From: Legionella_C dresdenensis
Lineage (GTDB): Bacteria > Pseudomonadota > Gammaproteobacteria > Legionellales > Legionellaceae
Length of the DNA: 64,000 nucleotides
Direction of reading: 5' to 3'
Assembly: GCF_042649825.1 (NCBI RefSeq)
Contig: NZ_JBHSAB010000001.1
Location: forward strand, 186,001-250,000
In this document: one piece after another, positions 16,169-25,068 of the stretch
Numbering within the stretch: the stretch's first letter is position 1
Layout of the letters: each line of letters starts with the position of its first letter
Notes under the pieces: model-generated
Told to the model about the DNA's origin: nothing
Database searches by the model: none
Seen by the model: the letters and a program-made list of their open reading frames with translations, nothing else
Program-made: the position numbers and the translations under genes

Positions 16169-19100
16169 ATGAAACTGAATGAACTGGTTGATTTACTTGA
16201 CAAACTTTTCCTTGCACCTGATACAGACATTCTCAATGTTGCTGAAAAGCTTATTAACCCTCTGGATGACCCACAATTAAAGAAAATATCAGGGCAACAA
16301 TCTATCCCTCTGCTCTATGAAGCAATCCTGGATACCCTGCTTCTAGCTAATACTAATAACATGGCCATAACTCCGGGAGAATGGGGGAAAATAGCGCATT
16401 ATTTTAATCTGTACTTTTCGCGGCTTCTAAATTGCAATCAAACAGACGCTATAAATTTTTATCAAAAAAACGCTATTAATATTAATGAGCTGGCTCCCAA
16501 TATCCAATTTTTATTAAAGCCGATTGAACAGGCTGCCGAGAATAAACAAATTGACTTTGCTCCACTCGCCATCACAGAAAAAAATCCCGGACAAATTATC
16601 CTTTTGGGCGAAGTATTGGTCACTGAACCAGAAAAATTTGCTCAATTTCTAGTATGGCAACTCGAATATGTTGATGAAGATTATGTACTGACATCAGGAA
16701 TTCTGCACCAATTTATAAAGACCTATATCCCTGAACTTAGTAAAGCCCCTAACCCGGTAGAAGAGTTTTATCAACAATTAGTAAAGGATAATCCCAATAA
16801 GCCTCGTATTAGCAATTTAGTTCAAAAAGCGCGCGCAAGCTGTTGCCCTCAGGCGCCCAGATATTTATTGAGCGGTGAAGAGGTAAATTATAAACTCCAG
16901 GTTCAGGAAGCGAAGCCACTGGAATTTTCCTATACCGAATCTCTGGAGAATCTGGATAACCTTGCTGATTACTTCAGTGAATATTTTTTTCTTCAGCTAC
17001 TTAACCAACGTAAAACACCTGAGCGTGACGAGTTATTGCAAAACTGGATTAAAACCTCCCCAAAAGCGCAATCCTTAATCCCGTATGTGGTTAGCTCACT
17101 TGTTCACAACCGGCAAAATCAAACCGATAAGTTATTATTGCGTATTGCCGCCCTTACAAGTGATGAAATAGTCCGCAGTTTAATGGCGCAACACAGTTCC
17201 ATGCTTCATTTGTTATTATATAAAATAAAATTGGTCGATCAGTTAACCCAGGATCAGATCCAATTGTTATTTACTAACCTGGCCGAAATTAATGACGTCT
17301 TTGAACGTATTTCTCAAATGGTTGCCCTGTATCGGGCACTAACCAGGTATAAACCCCTGTTTACACTCTCTATTACTCAACCATTATTGGACCAGCTTTT
17401 TCAAAACCCTGAATTGGTTTGTAGTGATGATCATTTAATCCATTTTCTGAAAAATAATAAGTTATTAATGGAAGAAATTCAAAGAAATCAATTGCTGGAT
17501 TTCATTTCATTTTTTAACTTGTCTTTATCAAATATTAATTATCTTGATTTTTCTTACGATACATGGAAGCAAATAGAACAAACCTGGCGGCAATTATTAC
17601 CCGAAGCAGAGCTTTACCGTCGGCTGAACCTATATTCAAAATATCCATTAAACACAGAGCGGTTAAAAGCTTACGTGATGTATTACGCGCTCACCTCTCC
17701 TGTTCAGGTGAATCTTTACAGACTGTTACTACGTCTTACGCCCCATAGTAACGATATTGATCGCCGCCAGCTGTTAACGGAACTTATCCAGCATTCCTTC
17801 AGAACCCCGGCACAGCAAACAGCGCTCATATTGCTGGAGTTACATTATTGTACTTTTACCCTTGATGAAGCCTTCTTTTTATTATTGAACGCCATAGAGG
17901 ATAAAGATTCTGCATTTGCCTGGTTCTTTCTGAAAAATTATAAATTTAGCGATATACAATTCAAAAAAATATGGCGAGAGGTCATCAAATCCGAAAATCT
18001 TCCTTTAATCAGGGAACTGTGCGAATCCCCAGACTGTAATCAGCCTTCTATTGAGCTACTGGATATGGCTCTGGACTATGCACTGAATAAAGGTTTGCCA
18101 AAATTTGTTGATTATTATTTTGAATACCGCATAAAAACCACCACTGGCAATTATGTTCCCAACCCGGTAGCGGCGTTAAAAAAAATGGTAGCCTATGATA
18201 AGAGGCATGAAAATTATCTGAAAATTATTACTAAACTCTGTAATCTACTGGATAGAACACCCGAAAACAAAAAGCTGCTCGCCGACACGCTAATAGAAGC
18301 CGTTAGGTCAAATCATAAAGGTCTGGTAAAAATTCTCTGCGAAATCAATACCAGCAATCGACTAGAACCCTCTGATATTCTGGCCGCGATCCAGCTGGCA
18401 GTATCTCCGGATGAGCGCATTAATATCATTCCCAGCTATCCGTCTTATCCACGAACCATTACCAGTACCTATGGATATGCCATATTTACTCATCTGACTT
18501 CACTTACTGGAAGATTGGCTCCGTCAACCGAGGAACTCAATCAGATTTTTTTTGATGCAATCAAACATGCTATCAATTTACGAAAATCCCATTGGTATAT
18601 TTTTTTATGCAAAAAACTTGATAACAAACAGCTCCAGCAAATCCTGGAAACCCTGTTAATTGATGCCATAACCTCAAGACATCCACACAATATAAGCCTT
18701 TGCAAATGGGTTCTTGAACAAAAAAGTCATTACCCAAGCCATAGCACGCTATCTAATATATTACCTGTTGCAGCGCGCCTGGGCCAGATAGATATTGTTC
18801 GAGTGTTATGTACAGATGGTGTATGTTATCCAAAAGCTGATGTGCTCGACAAAGCATTAGCCATCGCGGTTGCGGCCAAAAACAAAGAACTTGTACAATT
18901 ATTCTTCACATTTATGAAGCCCTGCCAACCGTCAATTGAAGCCATGACTACTACATTGGATCGGATAAGTGCTGACCGTGATATGGCAGATCTCTGCGGT
19001 TTAATGCTAGCCATCAGAGCGTCTAATCAGCCGGCCCAAATTGAAGATTTTGCAAAATTGATTGAGAAACATTACAGCAAAAAGAAAAATAAGGACGGTT

Positions 19101-19411
19101 CTTTACCTTTAGCTGAAAAATTCAGACAAGGACAGCTATCTGCCCAGGATACATTTACAGAATTACTAAACTACCTCGACAGGAAATTCAACCACTATTC
19201 CTTTTTGAGATCCAATAAAGGACATTTTAAAATACTTGCAGCGGATCTACTGCTTGAAAAGTATAACCCGATCAGGTGTTTGCTTAAAATTACAGGCACA
19301 GACACTGATACTATCGAGAAGGATTTAATGGGTAGATGCAGGCATAACAAATGTAGCCAGCAAGCAGAGAGTGGAGTGTTGGGCTTTACCGGCCATAGCC
19401 GTTCGGCCTGA
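16169..19411 (+). CDS. Large helical-repeat (ankyrin-like) protein, C-terminus altered by a repeat element
   Basis: 1080 aa, function unknown. The N-terminal half is helical without recognised motifs. From about residue 600 onward there are degenerate ankyrin-like units such as LLADTLIEAVRSNHKGLVKI, LPVAARLGQIDIVRVLC and ALAIAVAAKNKELVQLF, spaced 30-40 residues apart or more. A lysine-rich segment (EKHYSKKKNKDGS) follows near residue 975. The final residues GVLGFTGHSRSA are encoded by the start of a repeat element (19374 onward), so the original stop and tail have been replaced. There is no signal peptide. The size, repeat structure and orphan status suggest an effector-like protein; if so, the changed tail may have destroyed a C-terminal secretion signal. 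It stands alone between rimI and the channel gene. Confidence 0.65.
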   Translation: MKLNELVDLLDKLFLAPDTDILNVAEKLINPLDDPQLKKISGQQSIPLLYEAILDTLLLANTNNMAITPGEWGKIAHYFNLYFSRLLNCNQTDAINFYQKNAININELAPNIQFLLKPIEQAAENKQIDFAPLAITEKNPGQIILLGEVLVTEPEKFAQFLVWQLEYVDEDYVLTSGILHQFIKTYIPELSKAPNPVEEFYQQLVKDNPNKPRISNLVQKARASCCPQAPRYLLSGEEVNYKLQVQEAKPLEFSYTESLENLDNLADYFSEYFFLQLLNQRKTPERDELLQNWIKTSPKAQSLIPYVVSSLVHNRQNQTDKLLLRIAALTSDEIVRSLMAQHSSMLHLLLYKIKLVDQLTQDQIQLLFTNLAEINDVFERISQMVALYRALTRYKPLFTLSITQPLLDQLFQNPELVCSDDHLIHFLKNNKLLMEEIQRNQLLDFISFFNLSLSNINYLDFSYDTWKQIEQTWRQLLPEAELYRRLNLYSKYPLNTERLKAYVMYYALTSPVQVNLYRLLLRLTPHSNDIDRRQLLTELIQHSFRTPAQQTALILLELHYCTFTLDEAFFLLLNAIEDKDSAFAWFFLKNYKFSDIQFKKIWREVIKSENLPLIRELCESPDCNQPSIELLDMALDYALNKGLPKFVDYYFEYRIKTTTGNYVPNPVAALKKMVAYDKRHENYLKIITKLCNLLDRTPENKKLLADTLIEAVRSNHKGLVKILCEINTSNRLEPSDILAAIQLAVSPDERINIIPSYPSYPRTITSTYGYAIFTHLTSLTGRLAPSTEELNQIFFDAIKHAINLRKSHWYIFLCKKLDNKQLQQILETLLIDAITSRHPHNISLCKWVLEQKSHYPSHSTLSNILPVAARLGQIDIVRVLCTDGVCYPKADVLDKALAIAVAAKNKELVQLFFTFMKPCQPSIEAMTTTLDRISADRDMADLCGLMLAIRASNQPAQIEDFAKLIEKHYSKKKNKDGSLPLAEKFRQGQLSAQDTFTELLNYLDRKFNHYSFLRSNKGHFKILAADLLLEKYNPIRCLLKITGTDTDTIEKDLMGRCRHNKCSQQAESGVLGFTGHSRSA

Positions 19412-19540
19412 GGAAAATGCGAAGCATTTGTCTCGAAGGCTTGGCACCGCGCCCAAGGCTTCGAGACAGCGCTAAAGCGCTTCCTCAGCCCGAACGATTT
19501 GTGAAATGCGGAAATTAATTCCTTAATCTGACGTGTTGTA
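19374..19540. repeat. Repeat element, partial copy of the 10488-10764 family
   Basis: It begins GAGTGTTGGGCTTTACC and moves quickly into the large palindrome in inverted orientation (GTTCGGCCTGAGGAAAATGC to CTTCCTCAGCCCGAACG), ending AATTCCTTAATCTGACG. The right terminal inverted repeat is missing. It starts inside the reading frame of the 1080-aa protein and ends about 60 bp before the channel ATG. Confidence 0.75.
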
Positions 19541-19600
19541 GTTACCCCTCAAACATGTTAATTGTTGTTAATTAATAATTTTCCAATCCTGATAGTGCAA

Positions 19601-21322
19601 ATGCCAGAATTCCGCGCCCTTTCCAATTTTACCATGCTGATGCTCGCATCGTTCGGCGGCTTGCTTATTGGTACAGCTGTAGCAGGCGTGAGAACTGCTG
19701 TCGGCTATGTTCAAACCCTTCTCTTCGGCATGGATATTAACAGTTACGGTGCCGATGCTGTTGCTGGTTGGCGTATTATGGCCGTCACGCTGGCAGGAGG
19801 ATTGTTTTTAGGCTGGTTACTGGTTATCGCTGGACGCTTTAACAAACTGGCGATAGTGGATCCGGTTGAAGCCAATGCGCTTGAAGGCGGTAAAATGTCT
19901 TTTAATGACAGCATTATTCTGGTTGGTCTTTCGATTGTCTCAATTACCATCGGCGGATCAGTAGGTTTTGAAGCGGCAATGACCCAGCTTGGAGCTGGCA
20001 CATTAAGCGCTGTTGGCCAAAAACTTAAACTTGGCCGACGCGATCTCCGTATTCTGGTTTCTGCAGGAACAGGCGCCGGGCTTGCAGCAATATTTGGCGC
20101 TCCTCTTGCCGGCGCTTTCTATGCCCTGGAGTTAGTTATTGGCGGGTATGCCATGCGTGCGCTTATGCCTACTATAGTAGCCAGCGCATTAAGCAGTCTG
20201 ATGATATTTATTCTGATAGGCAACCAACTCGACTTTCCGGTATCGGGAACCGGCAACCCGACCCTCTGGCATTTTCCGCTTGCCCTGCTCCTGGGTTTTT
20301 GTGCGGCGATAGTTGGAATAACCGTCATGCGAGGTACAACGTCATTTGATGATTTATTAAAGAAAATCCGTATGCCCGCCATGCTTAAACCGCTAACAGG
20401 CGCAGCCCTGCTTGGCCTTACTGCATTAATTGCACCCGAAGTCATGGGGCCAAGTCACGCAGGCATTAAAGCCATTCTTGCCGGCCACGAACCGGTTAAC
20501 CTGCTGGCATTATTATTGTTATGTAAAATTATTGCTTCCATAGCCTGTGTCGGCTCGGGTTTCAGAGGCGGCCTTTTTTCTGCCTCGCTATTTCTTGGCG
20601 CAGCCATGGGATGCCTGATTTATAACCTGCTTATTACACCGCTTTTTGGTTCTTATATTTCACTTGAGCTTTGCGTAATAGCAGGCATGGCAGGTGTTGC
20701 AACATCCATTATTGGTACGCCTATCGGCATTGTTTTACTGATGATTGAAACGGCTGGATTGCATACCGGTGTAGTCACCGTTGCAATTACAGCCATTATT
20801 GCCAGCCATTTCACCCGGCAGTGGTTTGGTTTTTCCTTTTCAACCTGGCGCTTTCATATCCGAGGTAACGGTTTATCCGGCCCGCAAGATATCGGCCGGC
20901 TCAGGGCGCTTAAATTTTCTGATCTGAATCTGGAACAAATTCCCCGGATTAATGAAGCCACGCCCTTAAAAACTGCCGCTGAGATTGCCGTCAACCAAAA
21001 TTCAGCATTGCTGGCTGTCAATAAAGAAGATAGCCGGTTTGCCGGCCTGGTCTGGCGGCATCGGTTGCTGGAAGAAATTACTCGAGGCAGGGAATGCTCA
21101 TTGTCTGAGTTACTTGAAAAACCCAAGCTGGTGGTTGAAAAAGACGATGCCATTGCCCCCTGCCTTGATTCATTAAACAGGAATATCAACAGTGAAGTGG
21201 TTGTGCTTGACCAGGAAGGACGTTTGTATGGCCTGGCTTCAGAAGCGGAAATTCTGCTTCGTTATCTTAGCGAGATTCAGGCAGCGGTTAATGATGAAGT
21301 GGAGTTGAAAAGTAAAATCTGA
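19601..21322 (+). CDS. ClC-family chloride channel/transporter with C-terminal regulatory region
   Basis: 573 aa from ATG 19601; the frame runs to a TTG at 19562, and neither start has a ribosome site. About ten hydrophobic helices cover the first ~400 residues. The gating-glutamate region reads GGSVGFEAAMTQ (E124 from this start), and the GGxFxP-like helix reads GSGFRGGLFSASLFLGAA. This resembles ClC proteins lacking the canonical GSGIP and GREGP selectivity motifs. The last ~150 residues are soluble and CBS-like (ALLAVNKEDSRFAGLV; EVVVLDQEGRLYGLASEAEI). Members move chloride or other anions, sometimes exchanged for protons, across the inner membrane. A repeat element sits just upstream, so the native promoter or N-terminus may have been displaced. 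Confidence 0.85.
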   Translation: MPEFRALSNFTMLMLASFGGLLIGTAVAGVRTAVGYVQTLLFGMDINSYGADAVAGWRIMAVTLAGGLFLGWLLVIAGRFNKLAIVDPVEANALEGGKMSFNDSIILVGLSIVSITIGGSVGFEAAMTQLGAGTLSAVGQKLKLGRRDLRILVSAGTGAGLAAIFGAPLAGAFYALELVIGGYAMRALMPTIVASALSSLMIFILIGNQLDFPVSGTGNPTLWHFPLALLLGFCAAIVGITVMRGTTSFDDLLKKIRMPAMLKPLTGAALLGLTALIAPEVMGPSHAGIKAILAGHEPVNLLALLLLCKIIASIACVGSGFRGGLFSASLFLGAAMGCLIYNLLITPLFGSYISLELCVIAGMAGVATSIIGTPIGIVLLMIETAGLHTGVVTVAITAIIASHFTRQWFGFSFSTWRFHIRGNGLSGPQDIGRLRALKFSDLNLEQIPRINEATPLKTAAEIAVNQNSALLAVNKEDSRFAGLVWRHRLLEEITRGRECSLSELLEKPKLVVEKDDAIAPCLDSLNRNINSEVVVLDQEGRLYGLASEAEILLRYLSEIQAAVNDEVELKSKI

Positions 21323-21333
21323 TCCAGCAATAA

Positions 21334-21489
21334 TGTAGGTTGGGACCAGTTCCCTACGTACTGCGGCTTGTCCGCGGTATCCATGATACAGAGTGCGGGA
21401 TTTAGTATCCAATGGATGCCGCGGACAAGCCGCGGCACGTAGAAATCGGGGCTTAGCTTGACGGCTATGGGTCAAACGACCCAACCTAC
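21334..21489. repeat. Chimeric palindromic repeat between the channel gene and corA
   Basis: Ends are inverted: TGTAGGTTGGGACC at the left and GTCAAACGACCCAACCTACA at the right. The centre has GCGGCTTGTCCGCGG and its inverted partner GCCGCGGACAAGCCGCGGC, plus GCTTAGCTTGACGGCTATGG, a module also found at 10488-10764. The right end provides the TAG stop of corA. Confidence 0.75.
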
Positions 21490-22454
21490 AGCCAGCGTTT
21501 GAATTTAAAATACTTATAAGGTAGCCAGGCTGATAATCCCATTAAACCCAAGGCAATAAAATACCCCCATTTCGATGAGAGTTCAGGCATATACTGAAAA
21601 TTCATGCCATAAATACTGGCGATTAAAGTTGGAGGTAGAAAAATTACGGCGGCTACTGAAAAAATTTTAATAATGGCATTCTGCTCAATATTAATCATGC
21701 CCAAAGTCGCATCCAGCAGGAAATTCACCTTATTCGAGATAAAATTTGCATAATCGCTTAACGAACTTAAATCCTTATTTAAATTCGCCAACCGCAATTG
21801 CCCTTCTTTATCAATTCGGGCATCAGCCGACTGCCAGAAAAAAGCGATTAATCGGCCAAACGTCACCAGGCTTTCCCGGGCTTTGGTATTTAAGTTGCTT
21901 TTTAAACCTATATTCTGCATAACCGCTTGATAATCGGGACGTTCTTTCGACTGGTCATGTTGAAAAATATGGTTAGAATAAGCATCAAGTTGATGACCAA
22001 CCATTTCAAGAATGTCTGCAAGCCTGTCAACGGTCGCTTCCAGCAAAGCGATAAAAATATCAATGACCTGGCAATCTGCCTTATGAGAGCGGGTTAAATA
22101 GTTACTGAATAACTTAAAGGCCTGAGGCTCAATATAGCGAATAGTTACTAACTGGGTCTGCGTCAAAGCAAAGGTCACCGCATCAAACTTGGGATCTGGC
22201 GTGTCGGATTGGGCCACCATAGTTGCAGTCATATATAAAGTATTTTTTTCAATATACAACCGGCTGGAAACTTCGATTTCACGCATTTCCTCGCGGGTAG
22301 GAATTTCCAGAGCGCCATGGCTCTCTACCCAGCCTTCTTCTTCGGGCGTCGGCGACAGCATGTCTATCCACAATGCATTTTTTAGCAATGCCACATTAGA
22401 GGCATCAATATTCAGTGGTTTAAAACCATGGCTGGCCAGATAAACAGTTATCAT
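21486..22454 (-). CDS. corA: CorA-family Mg2+/Co2+ (divalent cation) transporter
   Basis: 322 aa. A large cytoplasmic N-terminal domain is followed by two C-terminal helices, with the signature GMN at residues 283-285 (SIYGMNFQYMPEL) between them and the basic end KYFKFKRWL. CorA forms a pentameric channel that takes up magnesium, and sometimes cobalt or nickel. Its ATG overlaps the trpC stop in an ATGA junction, so it is the last gene of a trpG-trpD-trpC-corA run, an unusual partner for tryptophan genes. The stop TAG is formed by the first bases of the adjoining TAGGTTGGG repeat. Confidence 0.92.
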   Translation of the reverse strand: MITVYLASHGFKPLNIDASNVALLKNALWIDMLSPTPEEEGWVESHGALEIPTREEMREIEVSSRLYIEKNTLYMTATMVAQSDTPDPKFDAVTFALTQTQLVTIRYIEPQAFKLFSNYLTRSHKADCQVIDIFIALLEATVDRLADILEMVGHQLDAYSNHIFQHDQSKERPDYQAVMQNIGLKSNLNTKARESLVTFGRLIAFFWQSADARIDKEGQLRLANLNKDLSSLSDYANFISNKVNFLLDATLGMINIEQNAIIKIFSVAAVIFLPPTLIASIYGMNFQYMPELSSKWGYFIALGLMGLSAWLPYKYFKFKRWL

Positions 22455-23227
22455 AAATTACCCAACCTCAATTCTCTCAACTTCTCACCAATATCCGCAG
22501 CCCTCATCAGACTTTCACCAATTAAAAAAGTATTGATATGATGCTCCAGCATTAATTTAATATCACCGCTGGAATTAATCCCGCTCTCGGTAATAATAAT
22601 CCGATCTGCTGGTATATCAGCTGCAAGTTCAATGGTAGTATTTATATCCGTTACAAACGTATGCAAGCTGCGATTATTAATGCCAATTAAGGGCGTGGGC
22701 AACTTCAGTGCCCGCTCCAGCTCCTGCCGCGTATGACTCTCAACCAGTACAGCCATGCCTGACGCCTGTGCCAGTTGGCAATAATCCATCAATTGATAAT
22801 CATCAAGCATATCAACGATTAACAAGATGCAATCGGCTCCCAGCGCCCTGCTTTCATGGATTTGATAACTATCAATAATAAAATCCTTGCGTAAAACCGG
22901 TAAGGTAGTATTCTTTCTGGCAATTTTCAGATTATCGCTATGTCCCTGAAAAAATTGGCTGTCCGTGAGTACAGACAAACAGCTGGCGCCATTCTGCTGA
23001 TAAATTTTTGCGATGGCCGCTACATCAAAATCTGTCCGGATAACGCCTTTGCTTGGAGATGCCTTCTTAATCTCGGCAATAATCGCCGGTTTTTTCCCCT
23101 GCAGCGCACCAACAAAATTTCGCGGCTCATGACTAATTTCTTTCAGTTGCTCCAAAGACTGCCGCTCTTTTAACAGAGCCACTTCCTGCTTTTTATGCTC
23201 GGCAATTTTGGCAAGTATACTGTTCAT
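22451..23227 (-). CDS. trpC: Indole-3-glycerol-phosphate synthase
   Basis: 258 aa from ATG 23227 (MNSILAKIAEHKKQEV, the usual family start, with AGAGGA upstream); an in-frame ATG at 23260 would add 11 basic residues. The (beta/alpha)8 signatures are visible: IIAEIKKASPSKGVI with the catalytic Lys, VLRKDFIID, GINNRSL and ITESGIN. It closes the indole ring in tryptophan synthesis, converting carboxyphenylaminodeoxyribulose phosphate to indoleglycerol phosphate. This is a stand-alone TrpC without a fused TrpF. It sits between trpD and corA, with a 4-bp overlap into corA. Confidence 0.95.
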   Translation of the reverse strand: MNSILAKIAEHKKQEVALLKERQSLEQLKEISHEPRNFVGALQGKKPAIIAEIKKASPSKGVIRTDFDVAAIAKIYQQNGASCLSVLTDSQFFQGHSDNLKIARKNTTLPVLRKDFIIDSYQIHESRALGADCILLIVDMLDDYQLMDYCQLAQASGMAVLVESHTRQELERALKLPTPLIGINNRSLHTFVTDINTTIELAADIPADRIIITESGINSSGDIKLMLEHHINTFLIGESLMRAADIGEKLRELRLGNL

Positions 23228-23262
23228 AACCGGTCGCTTCCTCTTAATAAACTTAAGCATGC

Positions 23263-24279
23263 TTAAAGACTTTGACTAAATGCCTTCAGTCTGTCAAATA
23301 GTTCTTTTGCACGGCCGCTATCAATTGCGTCCGCTGCGCACAAAACACCCTCCTCCATCGTTGCCGCAATATCAGCACAAACTAACGCTGCAGCTGTATT
23401 CAGCAATACGATATCCCTCGCCGCGCCCGACTGGCCCGCCAGAACTGCATTAATCAATTCAAGACTTTTGGCAGATGAGTCAACAATTACGGCATCAAGG
23501 TTCTCGTGGTCACAATCATAGCGTTCAGGCTCAATAGTCCATTGCCTGATTGTTCCGCGATCATATTCGAGCACGTCGCTTACTGCCGCAATGCTTGCTT
23601 CGTCAAGCCCGTCACGCGAAGTGATAACCATGCAACGCTCACTGCCCAGATTAACCAATACCTCCAGCAAGGGCTGCTGCCAGCGTTTATCAAAAACACC
23701 AATAACCTGACGCTTGACCCTGGCCGGATTAACCAACGGTCCTAACAGATTAAAAAAGCTGCGGACTCCCAGTTGTTGTCTGGCTGTTTTGGCCTGTTGT
23801 AATGCCGGGTGAAAGTGTGGGGCAAACAAAAAACACAGGTTGTGCTGTTTAATACACTGCTGTAATTGCTGCTCGTCCAGCTCTAATCGGATTCCTGCCT
23901 GGGTCAGCAAATCGGAGCTTCCGCTGCTGCTTGAAACCGAGCGGCTGCCGTGTTTGGCTACTTTTGCGCCCGCTGCTGCGGCTACAACACTGCTTACGGT
24001 TGAAACGTTAAACGTATTTTTACCATCCCCGCCTGTACCGACAATATCAATCAAGTCATCGCCCAAATCAACTAGACGGGCAAAATCAAGCATAGTTGAG
24101 GCTGCAGCGGTCAGCTCATCAACCGTTTCACCCTTCATGCGCATTAAAGCCAGAAAAGCGCCCAGCTGAACATCAGTCAATTCACCACGCATGCAACTCT
24201 GCATCAGTTGCTCCATTTCTGAACCTGTCAAATCATTGCCAGCAATTAAATGCTCAAAAACCTGTTTAATATTCATCAT
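23263..24279 (-). CDS. trpD: Anthranilate phosphoribosyltransferase
   Basis: 338 aa. The PRPP-binding motif GTGGDGKNTFNVSTVS lies near residue 81, followed by KHGSRSVSSSSGSSDLL and the LLGPLVNP region that contacts anthranilate. It joins anthranilate to PRPP, the second committed step of tryptophan synthesis. Its start (ATGATG at 24279 or 24276) overlaps the end of trpG by 14 bp, implying coupled translation. trpE is not in the window. Confidence 0.96.
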   Translation of the reverse strand: MMNIKQVFEHLIAGNDLTGSEMEQLMQSCMRGELTDVQLGAFLALMRMKGETVDELTAAASTMLDFARLVDLGDDLIDIVGTGGDGKNTFNVSTVSSVVAAAAGAKVAKHGSRSVSSSSGSSDLLTQAGIRLELDEQQLQQCIKQHNLCFLFAPHFHPALQQAKTARQQLGVRSFFNLLGPLVNPARVKRQVIGVFDKRWQQPLLEVLVNLGSERCMVITSRDGLDEASIAAVSDVLEYDRGTIRQWTIEPERYDCDHENLDAVIVDSSAKSLELINAVLAGQSGAARDIVLLNTAAALVCADIAATMEEGVLCAADAIDSGRAKELFDRLKAFSQSL

Positions 24280-24832
24280 TTATAAACCGCGCCAAAAGTT
24301 GTATGCCATAGTCGCTTAAAATTGATTCCGGGTGAAATTGTAGACCAAAAACCGGATAATCACGATGAGCTATTGCCATGATGACCTCGCCTGCCCAGGC
24401 ATCGATGCGTATACAGGCTGGTAAGGTATCGCCTGCTATCGCCAGCGAATGATACCGCATCACATTAAACTGCGCTGGCAAAGTGCGGAATAATCCTTCG
24501 TTATTATGGCTTATTAATGACGTTTTACCATGAAAAATCTCATTTGTCCGGTTTATTGCCGCCCCGAAAAACTGCCCAATGCATTGATGTCCAAGACAGA
24601 TCCCTAAAATGGGTAACCGTTGATAAAACCGCTCTATGACTGGCAGCGAAATTCCCGCCTCATCAGGACTATTTGGCCCGGGGGAAATTACAATCCGCTG
24701 CGGAGCCAGGTGTTCAATGTCTTCGAGCGTTATCGCATTGTTAGTATAAACAGCTACATTTTGATTCAATTGCTGGAAATACTGCACCAGGTTATAGGTA
24801 AAGGAATCATGGTTATCAATCATTAACAACAT
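24266..24832 (-). CDS. trpG: Anthranilate/aminodeoxychorismate synthase glutamine amidotransferase subunit
   Basis: 188 aa from ATG 24832; TTG 24838 and ATG 24823 are other possible starts. It is a class I glutamine amidotransferase: the nucleophile lies in LGICLGHQCIGQ, and the His-Glu pair in FGLQFHPESIL. It supplies ammonia from glutamine to the partner subunit TrpE, and in many bacteria the same protein also serves PabB in folate synthesis. It is the first gene of trpG-trpD-trpC-corA. The partner gene trpE is absent here, so it must lie elsewhere. Confidence 0.94.
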   Translation of the reverse strand: MLLMIDNHDSFTYNLVQYFQQLNQNVAVYTNNAITLEDIEHLAPQRIVISPGPNSPDEAGISLPVIERFYQRLPILGICLGHQCIGQFFGAAINRTNEIFHGKTSLISHNNEGLFRTLPAQFNVMRYHSLAIAGDTLPACIRIDAWAGEVIMAIAHRDYPVFGLQFHPESILSDYGIQLLARFINDEY

Positions 24833-24862
24833 GGTCAACTCTGCTAGAATTTCTGGTGAATG

Positions 24863-25060
24863 AATGTTGGGCTTTACAGCCCATAGCCGTCAAGTTAAGG
24901 AATTAAATTTCTACATTTCACAACATCGTTCGGGCTGAGGAAGCGCTTTAGCGCTGTCTCGAAGCCCGTGGTACAGTGCCAAGCCTTCGAGACAAATGCT
25001 CCGCATTTTCCTCAGGCCGAACGGGTATGGCTTTTATAGCCCGTAGCTTGACGGCCATAA
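24863..25060. repeat. Repeat element, near-complete copy of the 10488-10764 family
   Basis: Left end ATGTTGGGCTTTACAGCCC, continuing ATAGCCGTCAAGTTAAGGAA; then the large palindrome from CGTTCGGGCTGAGGAAGCGC to TTTCCTCAGGCCGAACG; right end GGCTTTTATAGCCCGTAGC then TTGACGGCCATA. It fills the gap between the trpG start and the lptB stop, so any trpG promoter must lie within or next to it. Confidence 0.8.
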
Positions 25061-25068
25061 TAAATATT

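Noticed and set aside
23228..23260. Longer TrpC start at 23260
   Set aside because: The extra 11 residues are basic and atypical; ATG 23227 has a ribosome-site-like AGAGGA and matches the family start.
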